7,484 nt of DNA from Tannerella sp. GTDB taxonomy: Bacteria > Bacteroidota > Bacteroidia > Bacteroidales > Tannerellaceae. The stretch covers positions 1-7,484 of the forward strand of contig JAITMT010000183.1 in the NCBI GenBank assembly GCA_031277235.1, written 5' to 3'. The position numbers and the translations under genes were made by a program. The notes beneath the pieces were generated by a model. The model ran no database searches and was not told the origin of the DNA. It worked only from the letters and a program-made list of their open reading frames with translations. Positions 1 to 6,044 of this stretch are shown piece after piece; the stretch's first letter is position 1; the number at the start of each line of letters is the position of its first letter.

Positions 1-2
1 AG

Positions 3-1097
3 TTATAAATATTTTATAGGGTTTGTATTCGTCATTGAATTTTGGACTGCAAAGGTAGGAAATTTTTTTGAGATTATGTTCAAGAAAACATCTCTTGTGC
101 AAATTTCACTTTCAAAATGTCCGATGACCGCCAGCAAAATTTTGTTCTCAACGTTGTAGAAATCATTGTATTTCGCTTCTCCCGTGATGAAAATGTCTGC
201 CTCGGCGGCTATCGCGTCGTTTATCAAAAAAGCGCCGCTTCCGCCGCAAATCGCAACACTGCGAAGTCGTTTTCCGGTTAATGATGAATGTTGCAGACTC
301 TCAACGTTTAACACGTCTTTAATGCGTTGCAGAAAAATCAGTTCGTCCTCCCATTCCGGCAATTGTCCGATGATTCCGCTTCCCGCCTGCATCCATTCAT
401 TTTCAATGCGATAAAGGTCGAAAGCGGGTTCTTCATAGGGATGAACTGCCAATAACGCTCTGACAACGTGCGATTTGAGATATTCGGGAAAAACCGTCTC
501 TATGCGGATTTCCGGTTCCGTATGCAGTTTTCCGATCTCACCTCTGTACGGATTGCAATCCTCTGACGCTAAGAAAGTTCCTTCGCCCTGCACATTGAAA
601 CTGCACGAACTGTAATCGCCGATATTGCCCGCGCCTGCTCTGAACAGGGCTTTCCGGATGTTTTCGGCGCTGTCGGTCGGCGCAAATGTTACCAATTTTA
701 TCAGTTCATTTTTCTTCGGACTCAAAATCCTGACTTCCTCTAAACCAAACAGTTCCACCAAACGATAGTTAACGCCGTCTGCGGCATTGTCGAGATTCGT
801 GTGCGCCGAATAAATGACAATATCGTTTTTGAGCGCCTTGATGACGCTTCTTTCGATATAATTCCTGCCCGTCAGCGATTTCAACGGCTTGAACAGCAAC
901 GGATGATGCGAAACAATCAAATTGAAACCTGCATTAATTGCTTCATCTACAACCGCTTCCGTTATATCCAAACATATCAGCGCGCCGGTAGCCTCCCAAT
1001 CGGTATCACCCGTTTGCACGCCCGCGTTGTCAAAATCTTCCTGCAACTGCAACGGCGCTACACGTTCAATTTCGTTTATTATTTCCCTGATTTTCAA
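3..1097 (-). CDS. NIF3-family dinuclear metal center protein (GTP cyclohydrolase 1 type 2 homolog), TTG start
   Basis: A 364-aa protein of the NIF3/YbgI/YqfO family, cytosolic proteins that bind two metal ions; the physiological reaction is not settled. The N-terminal half has the SHHPL motif (H64, H65) and SAHTNLD (H99, D103). The C-terminal half has CGGSG (284-288), TGEAKYND (305-312) and GHFESE (H327, E331). The histidines, D103 and E331 match the family's metal ligands. Residues about 125-230 form the inserted PII/CutA-like domain of the long family members, ending in HPYEEPAFD (219-227). Length is normal for this long form. The start is TTG (1097-1095): there is no in-frame ATG until residue 236, and the N-terminus (MKIREI...) fits the family. 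The TTG overlaps the TGA of aspS in the four bases TTGA, with no clear Shine-Dalgarno, so translation is probably coupled to aspS. The stop lies at 5-3, so what follows is outside the window. Family assignment is secure; substrate unknown. Confidence 0.95.
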   Translation of the reverse strand: MKIREIINEIERVAPLQLQEDFDNAGVQTGDTDWEATGALICLDITEAVVDEAINAGFNLIVSHHPLLFKPLKSLTGRNYIERSVIKALKNDIVIYSAHTNLDNAADGVNYRLVELFGLEEVRILSPKKNELIKLVTFAPTDSAENIRKALFRAGAGNIGDYSSCSFNVQGEGTFLASEDCNPYRGEIGKLHTEPEIRIETVFPEYLKSHVVRALLAVHPYEEPAFDLYRIENEWMQAGSGIIGQLPEWEDELIFLQRIKDVLNVESLQHSSLTGKRLRSVAICGGSGAFLINDAIAAEADIFITGEAKYNDFYNVENKILLAVIGHFESEICTRDVFLNIISKKFPTFAVQNSMTNTNPIKYL

Positions 1098-2863
1098 CTT
1101 TTTATATCATTTTTAACAGTTACCTGAATATTTAATTCCTGCAATTGCGCGTCGTCAAGCACGGAAGGCGCATCCAGCATCACGTCGCGACCGGAATTAT
1201 TTTTCGGAAAAGCAATGCAATCGCGGATGGAATCAAGCCCGGCAAAGAGCGAAACGAGTCTGTCCAAGCCATACGCAATGCCTCCGTGCGGGGGCGCGCC
1301 GTATTTGAAAGCGTTCATCAGGAAACCGAACTGCGCCTGCGCTTTCTCTTCGGAAAATCCCAACAGTTTGAACATTCTTTTCTGTAATTCGCTGTCATAT
1401 ATACGGATAGACCCTCCTCCTACTTCTACTCCGTTGATTACCATATCGTAAGCATTGGCTCGCACTTCGCCCGGATTCGTTTCCAGCCTGGGAATATCTT
1501 CGGGTTTAGGAGACGTAAACGGATGATGCATAGCATAATAACGCTGCGTTTCCTCGTCCCATTCGAGCAACGGAAAATCTACGACCCAAAGACACGAAAA
1601 CTTCGTTTTATCCCTCAGTCCCAGACGGTTGCCCATTTCAAGGCGCAATTCGCTCAACTGCTTGCGTGTTTTATTGATGTTATCTCCTGACAATATGAGA
1701 ATTAAATCGCCTACTTCCGCCTCGAAAGCGGTTTTCAGTTTTTGCAATGTTTCCTGCGAATAGAATTTGTCAACGCTCGATTTCACCGTTCCATCGCCTT
1801 CCACACGCGCATAAACCAGCCCTTTGGCGCCTATTTGCGGGCGTTTTACAAATTCGGTCAGTTCGTCCAACTGCTTGCGGGTGTAATTTGCCGCTCCTTT
1901 GGCACAGATTCCGCCGATGTATTCGGCATTATCGAATACGGAAAATCCCGCACCTTTCATAATATCCATCAATTCAACGAATTGCATTTCAAATCGCGTG
2001 TCCGGCTTGTCCGAACCGTAGTATTTCATCGCATCCTGCCAGGTCATGCGTGGAAAATCTCCCTGAAAATCAACGTTTAAGATGGCTTTGAAAAGATATT
2101 TGCTCATTCCTTCAAACGTCGTCAGAACATCATTTTGCTCGATAAACGACATTTCGCAGTCAATTTGCGTAAATTCAGGCTGACGGTCGGCACGCAAATC
2201 TTCGTCGCGAAAACACTTGACTATCTGGAAATAACGGTCAAATCCCGATACCATCAACAGTTGTTTTAGTGTTTGCGGCGACTGCGGCAGGGCGTAAAAC
2301 TGACCCGGATTCATCCGCGAAGGTACGACGAAATCGCGCGCTCCTTCGGGCGTGGAGTTTACAAGCACCGGCGTTTCGACTTCCAGAAATCCAAGTTCGC
2401 TCAAATAACGGCGCACTTCAAAAGCCATTTTATGCCTCATTTCCAGATTCTTACGTACAATATTACGGCGTAAGTCCAGATAGCGGTATTTCATACGGAG
2501 GTCGTCTCCGCCGTCGCTTTCGTCTTCTATCGTAAACGGCGGCGTGCCGGCAGCATTCAAAATGTTCAATTCCGATGTAATCACCTCAATATCACCCGTT
2601 GACAGGTTGGCGTTTTTACTGGAACGTTCATGGACAACACCTTTCACCTGAATCACAAATTCGCGTCCGAGTTTGTTCGCTTTTTCGCATAATTCAGCGT
2701 TAACCGATTCATTAAAAACCAGTTGCGTAATACCATAGCGGTCGCGTAAATCAATGAAAGTCATGCCGCCCATTTTACGGCTTTTCTGCACCCAGCCTGC
2801 CAGCGTAACCTGCTGTCCGGCGTCTGCGATTCTCAACTCTCCACAAGTCCTTGTTCTATACAT
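1094..2863 (-). CDS. aspS: aspartyl-tRNA synthetase (bacterial type)
   Basis: A 589-aa class II synthetase that charges tRNA-Asp with aspartate in the cytosol; full length for the bacterial family. Domains in order: N-terminal OB-fold anticodon-binding domain (about 1-105); class II core starting near 137 with motif 1 around FLEVETP (159-165) and the family signature TPEGARDF (171-178); PQSPQ (193-197); motif 2 FRDEDLRAD (218-226) followed by QPEFTQID (228-235); GSDKPD (283-288); the GAD insertion of bacterial enzymes (about 300-415); EVGGGS (480-485); motif 3 GLDRL (532-536). The ATG at 2863 has AGGA four bases upstream and a promoter just behind it. It is first in an operon, with the NIF3-family gene overlapping its stop codon. 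In the OB-fold, M31 sits where E. coli has L30, and K83 aligns with a lysine of the E. coli enzyme. This leans towards tRNA-Asp-specific rather than relaxed (Asp/Asn) charging, but it does not decide it. Confidence 0.98.
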   Translation of the reverse strand: MYRTRTCGELRIADAGQQVTLAGWVQKSRKMGGMTFIDLRDRYGITQLVFNESVNAELCEKANKLGREFVIQVKGVVHERSSKNANLSTGDIEVITSELNILNAAGTPPFTIEDESDGGDDLRMKYRYLDLRRNIVRKNLEMRHKMAFEVRRYLSELGFLEVETPVLVNSTPEGARDFVVPSRMNPGQFYALPQSPQTLKQLLMVSGFDRYFQIVKCFRDEDLRADRQPEFTQIDCEMSFIEQNDVLTTFEGMSKYLFKAILNVDFQGDFPRMTWQDAMKYYGSDKPDTRFEMQFVELMDIMKGAGFSVFDNAEYIGGICAKGAANYTRKQLDELTEFVKRPQIGAKGLVYARVEGDGTVKSSVDKFYSQETLQKLKTAFEAEVGDLILILSGDNINKTRKQLSELRLEMGNRLGLRDKTKFSCLWVVDFPLLEWDEETQRYYAMHHPFTSPKPEDIPRLETNPGEVRANAYDMVINGVEVGGGSIRIYDSELQKRMFKLLGFSEEKAQAQFGFLMNAFKYGAPPHGGIAYGLDRLVSLFAGLDSIRDCIAFPKNNSGRDVMLDAPSVLDDAQLQELNIQVTVKNDIKS

Positions 2864-2884
2864 ATATTCCTATTTTTTAGGCTG

Positions 2885-2916
2885 CAAAGTTAAGGATATT
2901 TCAAAAAGTTTACAAA
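2885..2916 (-). promoter_or_regulatory. aspS promoter, Bacteroidota sigma-70 type
   Basis: On the minus strand a TAACTTTG box (2892-2885) matches the Bacteroidota -7 consensus TAnnTTTG. A TTTG (2916-2913) lies 20 bases upstream and fits the -33 element. Transcription would start near 2878-2880, giving a leader of only about 15 nt that contains the AGGA ribosome-binding site at 2871-2868. The match to both elements is seen directly; promoter activity is inferred. Confidence 0.7.
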
Positions 2917-2923
2917 AAAAGGG

Positions 2924-2953
2924 TTGGATATTTAAAAATAATACCTATCTTTG
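2924..2953 (+). promoter_or_regulatory. tRNA-Ser promoter, Bacteroidota sigma-70 type
   Basis: TATCTTTG at 2946-2953 is a full match to the -7 consensus TAnnTTTG. A TTGG at 2924-2927, 18 bases upstream, is an imperfect -33 element. The start of transcription would fall near 2960, about 30 nt before the mature tRNA. It sits back to back with the aspS promoter, so about 125 bp serves both directions. Confidence 0.65.
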
Positions 2954-2989
2954 CGCCGCTTTAACAGAAAATTAGCGCCAAAAAACTCT

Positions 2990-3076
<87 letters not shown>

Positions 3077-3210
3077 CGAAAAGTCAGAAACAAGAATAAG
3101 GTAAGTCCTGCAAATTCAATGATTTACGAAATGATTTTATTACTCTTACAGAGAAATTTAAGACTAAAATTCCCCGATTAAAAATTTATTCTTTTTTCCT
3201 TGTCAATCCC

Positions 3211-3244
3211 CCAAAAACAGGTATCATCTTTGAGGCGTTTTTGG
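3211..3244. repeat. 8-bp perfect inverted repeat
   Basis: CCAAAAAC (3211-3218) and GTTTTTGG (3237-3244) are perfect inverted copies separated by 18 bases. Neither strand has a T tract directly after the stem, so it is a poor candidate for an intrinsic terminator. It may be a chance pairing in AT-rich DNA. Confidence 0.35.
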
Positions 3245-3378
3245 AAAAATAAAAAGAGTATTCGGAACATAATTCCCAACCGGAATCTGAAAAATTGTTC
3301 TGTAAAATTCAAGGTTTTCAAAAATCCATCATAAAGCAAAAATTTTATATAAAAGCAGGCATCCACGCTTAGTAGAGG

Positions 3379-3396
3379 AAAAAACCCGAAGGGCGC
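3379..3396 (-). terminator. possible weak terminator after the DUF58 gene
   Basis: On the minus strand, 39 bases past the DUF58 stop, the sequence reads GCGCCCTTCGGGTTTTTT. This is a short CCC/GGG hairpin with a TTC loop (or a UUCG-type loop with a two-pair stem) followed by six T's. The position and T tract suit a terminator for the moxR-DUF58 transcript, but a stem of only three pairs is short for one. Confidence 0.35.
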
Positions 3397-3434
3397 AGTA
3401 GCGATGAAACGAATTTGAGAGATTGAAAAAGATT

Positions 3435-4748
3435 CTATATCGTACCCCGAGCCTTCATTTCAAGGTATTTGTTGATAACATTGACCGACAGATTTTCCGG
3501 TTCAGTCAGCAACGAATAGATGCCGTATTGCCGCAATTTGCCGACTACCAACTGTTTGTCGGAAATGAATTTCTCCGCAACCACCTGATTATAATATTCT
3601 TCAATGGAAAGCGGTTTTTGGGCGGCGTACTCTTTCAGTTCGCTGTCTTCAAAGAAAACGACGAGCACGACGTGTTGCCGCGAAAGTTTGCGCAGATATT
3701 CGATTTGCCGCTCCATGCCTACGATTGTGTCAAAATTGGTGTAAATAATCAGCAGGCTCCGTTTGTTGATGTATTTGTTAATATGCACATACAGAGATGA
3801 ATAGTCGCTTTCGCCAAAAGTTGTTTCCTGATGATACAGGCTTTCGAGGATTTTCTGCATCTGACCGCTTTGCTTGTCAGCAGGGATAAAAGTCTCAAAA
3901 TCAGTCTCAAACGTAGCCAGTCCCGCCTTGTCTTCCTTTTTGATGGCAACGTAAGAAAGTACCAATGAGGCATTTATCGCATAATCCAGAAACGTCATTC
4001 CCCGGAAGGCATTTTGCATGATACGACCCTTATCTATCACATTATAAATCTGTTGCGACTTTTCATCCTGATAGATATTGACCATCGGAAAATGGCGGCG
4101 GGCGCTCGCTTTCCAGTTGATGCTGCGGTAGTCGTCGCCCTTGATATATTCCTTAATGTACTCAAATTCAGTGTTATGACCGATACGCCGAATCTTTTTG
4201 ATACCCATCTCCGTGAGATTGTTGTGAATTGCCATCAACTCGTATCTGTTGAGCATGATGTATGACGGATAGACTTTCACATTTTCCGGTTTTGCGGTAT
4301 TGAATCGCCTGCCAATCAGACCGATAACGGTAGAAAAATACAGAATGACATGCCCGAAACCGTATTCGCCGCGCTGAACGGGACGGAGTTGATAATGAAT
4401 AACTTCCTGTCCGCCGCCGACAATTTTTGTTCGGAAAAGCACGTTGCGCCGTTGAAAAACGACCGGAATCTCGTCTATCGCTTCCACTTTCACCGGAAAA
4501 GGATAGCGGTTTTCCACTACAATCCTGACGTCGTTTTCGTCGCCGTTGGAGAAACGCGGCGCACAATATCTTTCCGCGTCGCCCGCTTTCTTCCTGTGCC
4601 AGAGCAAGATATAATCAACAATACAGGCAACAATCAACAATGCCACAGCGATTTTCCCCGCTCCAAACAGCGGCGGGAAAAAATAGCCTGCAATCAGTAG
4701 CAGAATAATGATGATTCCTGCGATGTAAAGCCTTGATTTTAAATACAT
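3435..4748 (-). CDS. DUF58 domain-containing membrane protein
   Basis: A 437-aa inner-membrane protein, the usual partner of MoxR ATPases. Two hydrophobic segments lie near the N-terminus (about 8-26 and 32-50); the rest is expected to be soluble. The DUF58 signature is at about 194-217: EFEYIKEYIKGDDYRSINWK followed by ASAR. A von Willebrand A-like fold follows (about 233-390), but its metal site looks degenerate: NVIDKGR (236-242) replaces the DxSxS motif of classical vWA domains, and IIYTNF (334-339) stands where TD is common. The start is placed at ATG 4748-4746. The frame stays open to 4826, but those 26 extra codons only translate the inverted repeat in the intergenic gap. No strong Shine-Dalgarno is seen. 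The gene follows moxR by 82 bp on the same strand and is probably co-transcribed. The biochemical role is unknown; the family is linked to envelope or chaperone functions. Confidence 0.9.
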   Translation of the reverse strand: MYLKSRLYIAGIIIILLLIAGYFFPPLFGAGKIAVALLIVACIVDYILLWHRKKAGDAERYCAPRFSNGDENDVRIVVENRYPFPVKVEAIDEIPVVFQRRNVLFRTKIVGGGQEVIHYQLRPVQRGEYGFGHVILYFSTVIGLIGRRFNTAKPENVKVYPSYIMLNRYELMAIHNNLTEMGIKKIRRIGHNTEFEYIKEYIKGDDYRSINWKASARRHFPMVNIYQDEKSQQIYNVIDKGRIMQNAFRGMTFLDYAINASLVLSYVAIKKEDKAGLATFETDFETFIPADKQSGQMQKILESLYHQETTFGESDYSSLYVHINKYINKRSLLIIYTNFDTIVGMERQIEYLRKLSRQHVVLVVFFEDSELKEYAAQKPLSIEEYYNQVVAEKFISDKQLVVGKLRQYGIYSLLTEPENLSVNVINKYLEMKARGTI

Positions 4749-4755
4749 ATCTTTT

Positions 4756-4828
4756 GGGTAAACGGGAGAACGGGTAAACGTGTGAACGGGTTTTCCGTTT
4801 ATCCGTTCACACGTTCTCCCGTTCACAC
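4756..4828. repeat. octamer-phased imperfect inverted repeat between moxR and the DUF58 gene
   Basis: Two 33-nt arms (4756-4788 and 4796-4828) flank a 7-nt loop. The left arm has AACG at 4761, 4769, 4777 and 4785, exactly every 8 nt (units GGTAAACG, GGAGAACG, GGTAAACG, TGTGAACG). The right arm has CGTT at 4796, 4804, 4812 and 4820, also every 8 nt (CGTTTATC, CGTTCACA, CGTTCTCC, CGTTCACA). As minus-strand RNA I count 26 Watson-Crick pairs, 2 G-U pairs and 5 mismatches, with an uninterrupted 12-bp core (4761-4772 with 4812-4823). It fills 73 of the 82 bp between the genes. It has no T tract, so it is not an ordinary intrinsic terminator. A role as an mRNA-processing or stabilising hairpin, or as a member of a dispersed repeat family, is inference. 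Confidence 0.85.
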
Positions 4829-4830
4829 TA

Positions 4831-5802
4831 TTATTTAGGTACTTCGACTTTTTCCATCAAACGTTGCACGACTTTGAGCGGCGTATGACCCTCCATTTCC
4901 GCTTCGGCAGTAAGCAGCAGGCGATGTTGCAACACAAAGGGCGCCACGTATTTAATATCTTCAGGAACGACAAATCCGCGTCCCTGAATCAGCGCCATCG
5001 CCTTGGAAGTCTGCATCAGAGCGACCGAAGCGCGCGGTGAAGCGCCGAGAAATATCACCTTGCTGGTGCGCGTTTGCTGAATGACCGACGCAATATATTG
5101 AATCAGAGAGTTTTCAATGTAAACTTTCTCCGCTTGCCCGAACATCATCAACAAATCTTCTTTCGTGATAACAGGCTGTATATCATCGAGATTGGTTAGC
5201 GTTGCATTGCTGTTGTGGCGTTTCAGGATTTCCACCTCCTCCTCGACGGAAGGGTAGGGAATGGTGATTTTCATGATGAAACGGTCTAATTGCGCTTCCG
5301 GCAGTTTATATGTACCTTCCTGTTCCACAGGGTTTTGCGTAGCCAGAATCGTATAAAACGGACTCATTTTGTGGCGTTTGCCGTCAATGGTCGCCTGCCG
5401 TTCCTCCATCACTTCAAAAAGGGCGGATTGCGTCTTTGCCGGTGCGCGATTGACCTCGTCCACCAGCACAATATCCGCGAAAACGGGTCCCGCGTGAAAG
5501 TCAAACTCGCTGGTTTTCATGTTGAAAACAGAAGTGCCGAGCACATCGGACGGCATCAGGTCGGGCGTAAACTGAATACGCGAGAAATCGGCGTTGATCA
5601 GTTTGGCTATCATCTTGGCAAGCAATGTTTTAGCCACGCCCGGAACGCCTTCCAGCAACACGTGTCCGCGCGCCAGAATGGCGGATAATACCAGGTCAAT
5701 GGGGCGATCCTGTCCGACTATCACCTTTCCAATCGTTTGCTTCAACAAGTTTACCTTTTCCGTAAACAGAGGCATTTCAATGTTGTTAATATCTTCATTC
5801 AT
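4831..5802 (-). CDS. MoxR-family AAA+ ATPase
   Basis: A 323-aa ATPase of the MoxR family, thought to act as a chaperone that remodels or activates partner proteins, often DUF58/vWA proteins encoded next to it. Motifs in order: Walker A GVPGVAKT (52-59), FTPDLMPSDVLG (78-89), Walker B IVLVDEVNR (111-119, D115 E116), sensor 1 ATQN (154-157), EGTYKLPEAQLDRF with the candidate arginine finger R174, sensor 2 GASPRA (253-258), and a C-terminal lid domain. All nucleotide-binding residues are present, so it should be an active ATPase. The start is put at ATG 5802-5800: this gives the family's normal length. The frame stays open to 5934, but the extra 44 codons run across the predicted promoter. It is the first gene of a minus-strand unit with DUF58 downstream. 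No Shine-Dalgarno is evident. Confidence 0.95.
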   Translation of the reverse strand: MNEDINNIEMPLFTEKVNLLKQTIGKVIVGQDRPIDLVLSAILARGHVLLEGVPGVAKTLLAKMIAKLINADFSRIQFTPDLMPSDVLGTSVFNMKTSEFDFHAGPVFADIVLVDEVNRAPAKTQSALFEVMEERQATIDGKRHKMSPFYTILATQNPVEQEGTYKLPEAQLDRFIMKITIPYPSVEEEVEILKRHNSNATLTNLDDIQPVITKEDLLMMFGQAEKVYIENSLIQYIASVIQQTRTSKVIFLGASPRASVALMQTSKAMALIQGRGFVVPEDIKYVAPFVLQHRLLLTAEAEMEGHTPLKVVQRLMEKVEVPK

Positions 5803-5833
5803 AATGATATGAGTATGTGAAAAAAATAATATT

Positions 5834-5849
5834 GCGTACAAAAGTACGC
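5834..5849 (-). promoter_or_regulatory. small hairpin in the moxR leader
   Basis: GCGTAC (5834-5839) and GTACGC (5844-5849) are perfect inverted copies around a 4-base loop. They lie between the predicted moxR transcription start (about 5863) and its ATG at 5802. In the mRNA this is a compact 6-bp stem about 30 nt before the start codon. It could be a leader structure or an operator. The pairing is certain; a function is not shown. Confidence 0.5.
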
Positions 5850-5869
5850 GATTCATTTCAATTTTCGTG

Positions 5870-5903
5870 CAAAGATAATATAAAAAAGCAAATCTGCGAA
5901 AAA
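5870..5903 (-). promoter_or_regulatory. moxR promoter, Bacteroidota sigma-70 type
   Basis: The minus strand carries TATCTTTG (5877-5870), a full match to the -7 consensus. Twenty bases further upstream a TTTTTC tract (5903-5898) partly matches the -33 TTTG. Transcription should begin near 5863, leaving a leader of about 60 nt before ATG 5802. This argues against the upstream in-frame starts at 5934 and 5856. Confidence 0.6.
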
Positions 5904-5943
5904 TCAAGAAAATTAATTGATTTACAATCAACAAATCAATCAG
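5902..5943. promoter_or_regulatory. cluster of AATCAA/TTGATT words between divergent promoters
   Basis: AATCAA occurs at 5902-5907, 5926-5931 and 5934-5939, and its complement TTGATT at 5917-5922; AATCAG follows at 5938-5943. They form an 8-bp inverted repeat ATTGATTT (5916-5923) / AAATCAAT (5933-5940) and a nested 6-bp one, TTGATT-TAC-AATCAA (5917-5931). The cluster lies just upstream of the moxR -33 region and upstream of the oxidoreductase promoter, where a shared operator would be expected. The region is AT-rich, so part of this could be chance. Confidence 0.4.
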
Positions 5944-6013
5944 ATACAGTATAAAACAAATAACAGATCTGGAATCAGATTAAATTTTTATTCACCCAAA
6001 GAAATTTTTTTCG

Positions 6014-6037
6014 TATCTTTGTCGAAAAATAATGAGG
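6014..6037 (+). promoter_or_regulatory. -7 box and ribosome-binding site of the QOR2-type oxidoreductase gene
   Basis: TATCTTTG at 6014-6021 matches the Bacteroidota -7 consensus exactly. No good TTTG is seen at the -33 position (only T-rich sequence at 5985-5990), so the promoter may be weak or activator-dependent. GAGG at 6034-6037, seven bases before the ATG at 6045, is a clear Shine-Dalgarno and fixes that start. A small ATCTG-GAAT-CAGAT inverted repeat (5967-5980) lies just upstream. Confidence 0.65.
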
Positions 6038-6044
6038 TAATAAT

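Larger units (their letters stand above)
3077..3434. other. gene-free interval between tRNA-Ser and the DUF58 gene
   Basis: These 358 bp are AT-rich and hold no convincing gene. The only sizeable open frame (3366-3178, minus, 62 codons) starts with GTG, is rich in Phe/Leu/Lys as AT-rich noncoding DNA tends to be, and resembles no family I know. The visible structures are an 8-bp inverted repeat at 3211-3244 and a short GC hairpin plus T tract on the minus strand at 3379-3396. The part from about 3367 to 3434 is richer in G and C than the rest and may be a dispersed intergenic repeat; that is only an impression. No terminator is evident directly after the tRNA. Confidence 0.6.

Noticed and set aside
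3178..3366. 62-codon minus-strand open frame
   Set aside because: GTG start, Phe/Leu/Lys-rich composition typical of AT-rich noncoding DNA, no recognisable family and no promoter or ribosome-binding site.
4174..4566. 130-codon minus-strand open frame inside the DUF58 gene
   Set aside because: It lies in another frame of a gene with clear family signatures; Arg/Ser-rich composition indicates a shadow.
4756..4828. CRISPR-like array
   Set aside because: Units are only 8 nt, contiguous without spacers, and inverted between the two halves.
5803..5934. In-frame N-terminal extension of MoxR by 44 residues, with a hydrophobic stretch
   Set aside because: It spans the predicted promoter (-7 box 5870-5877) and makes the protein longer than the family; start 5802 gives the normal length.
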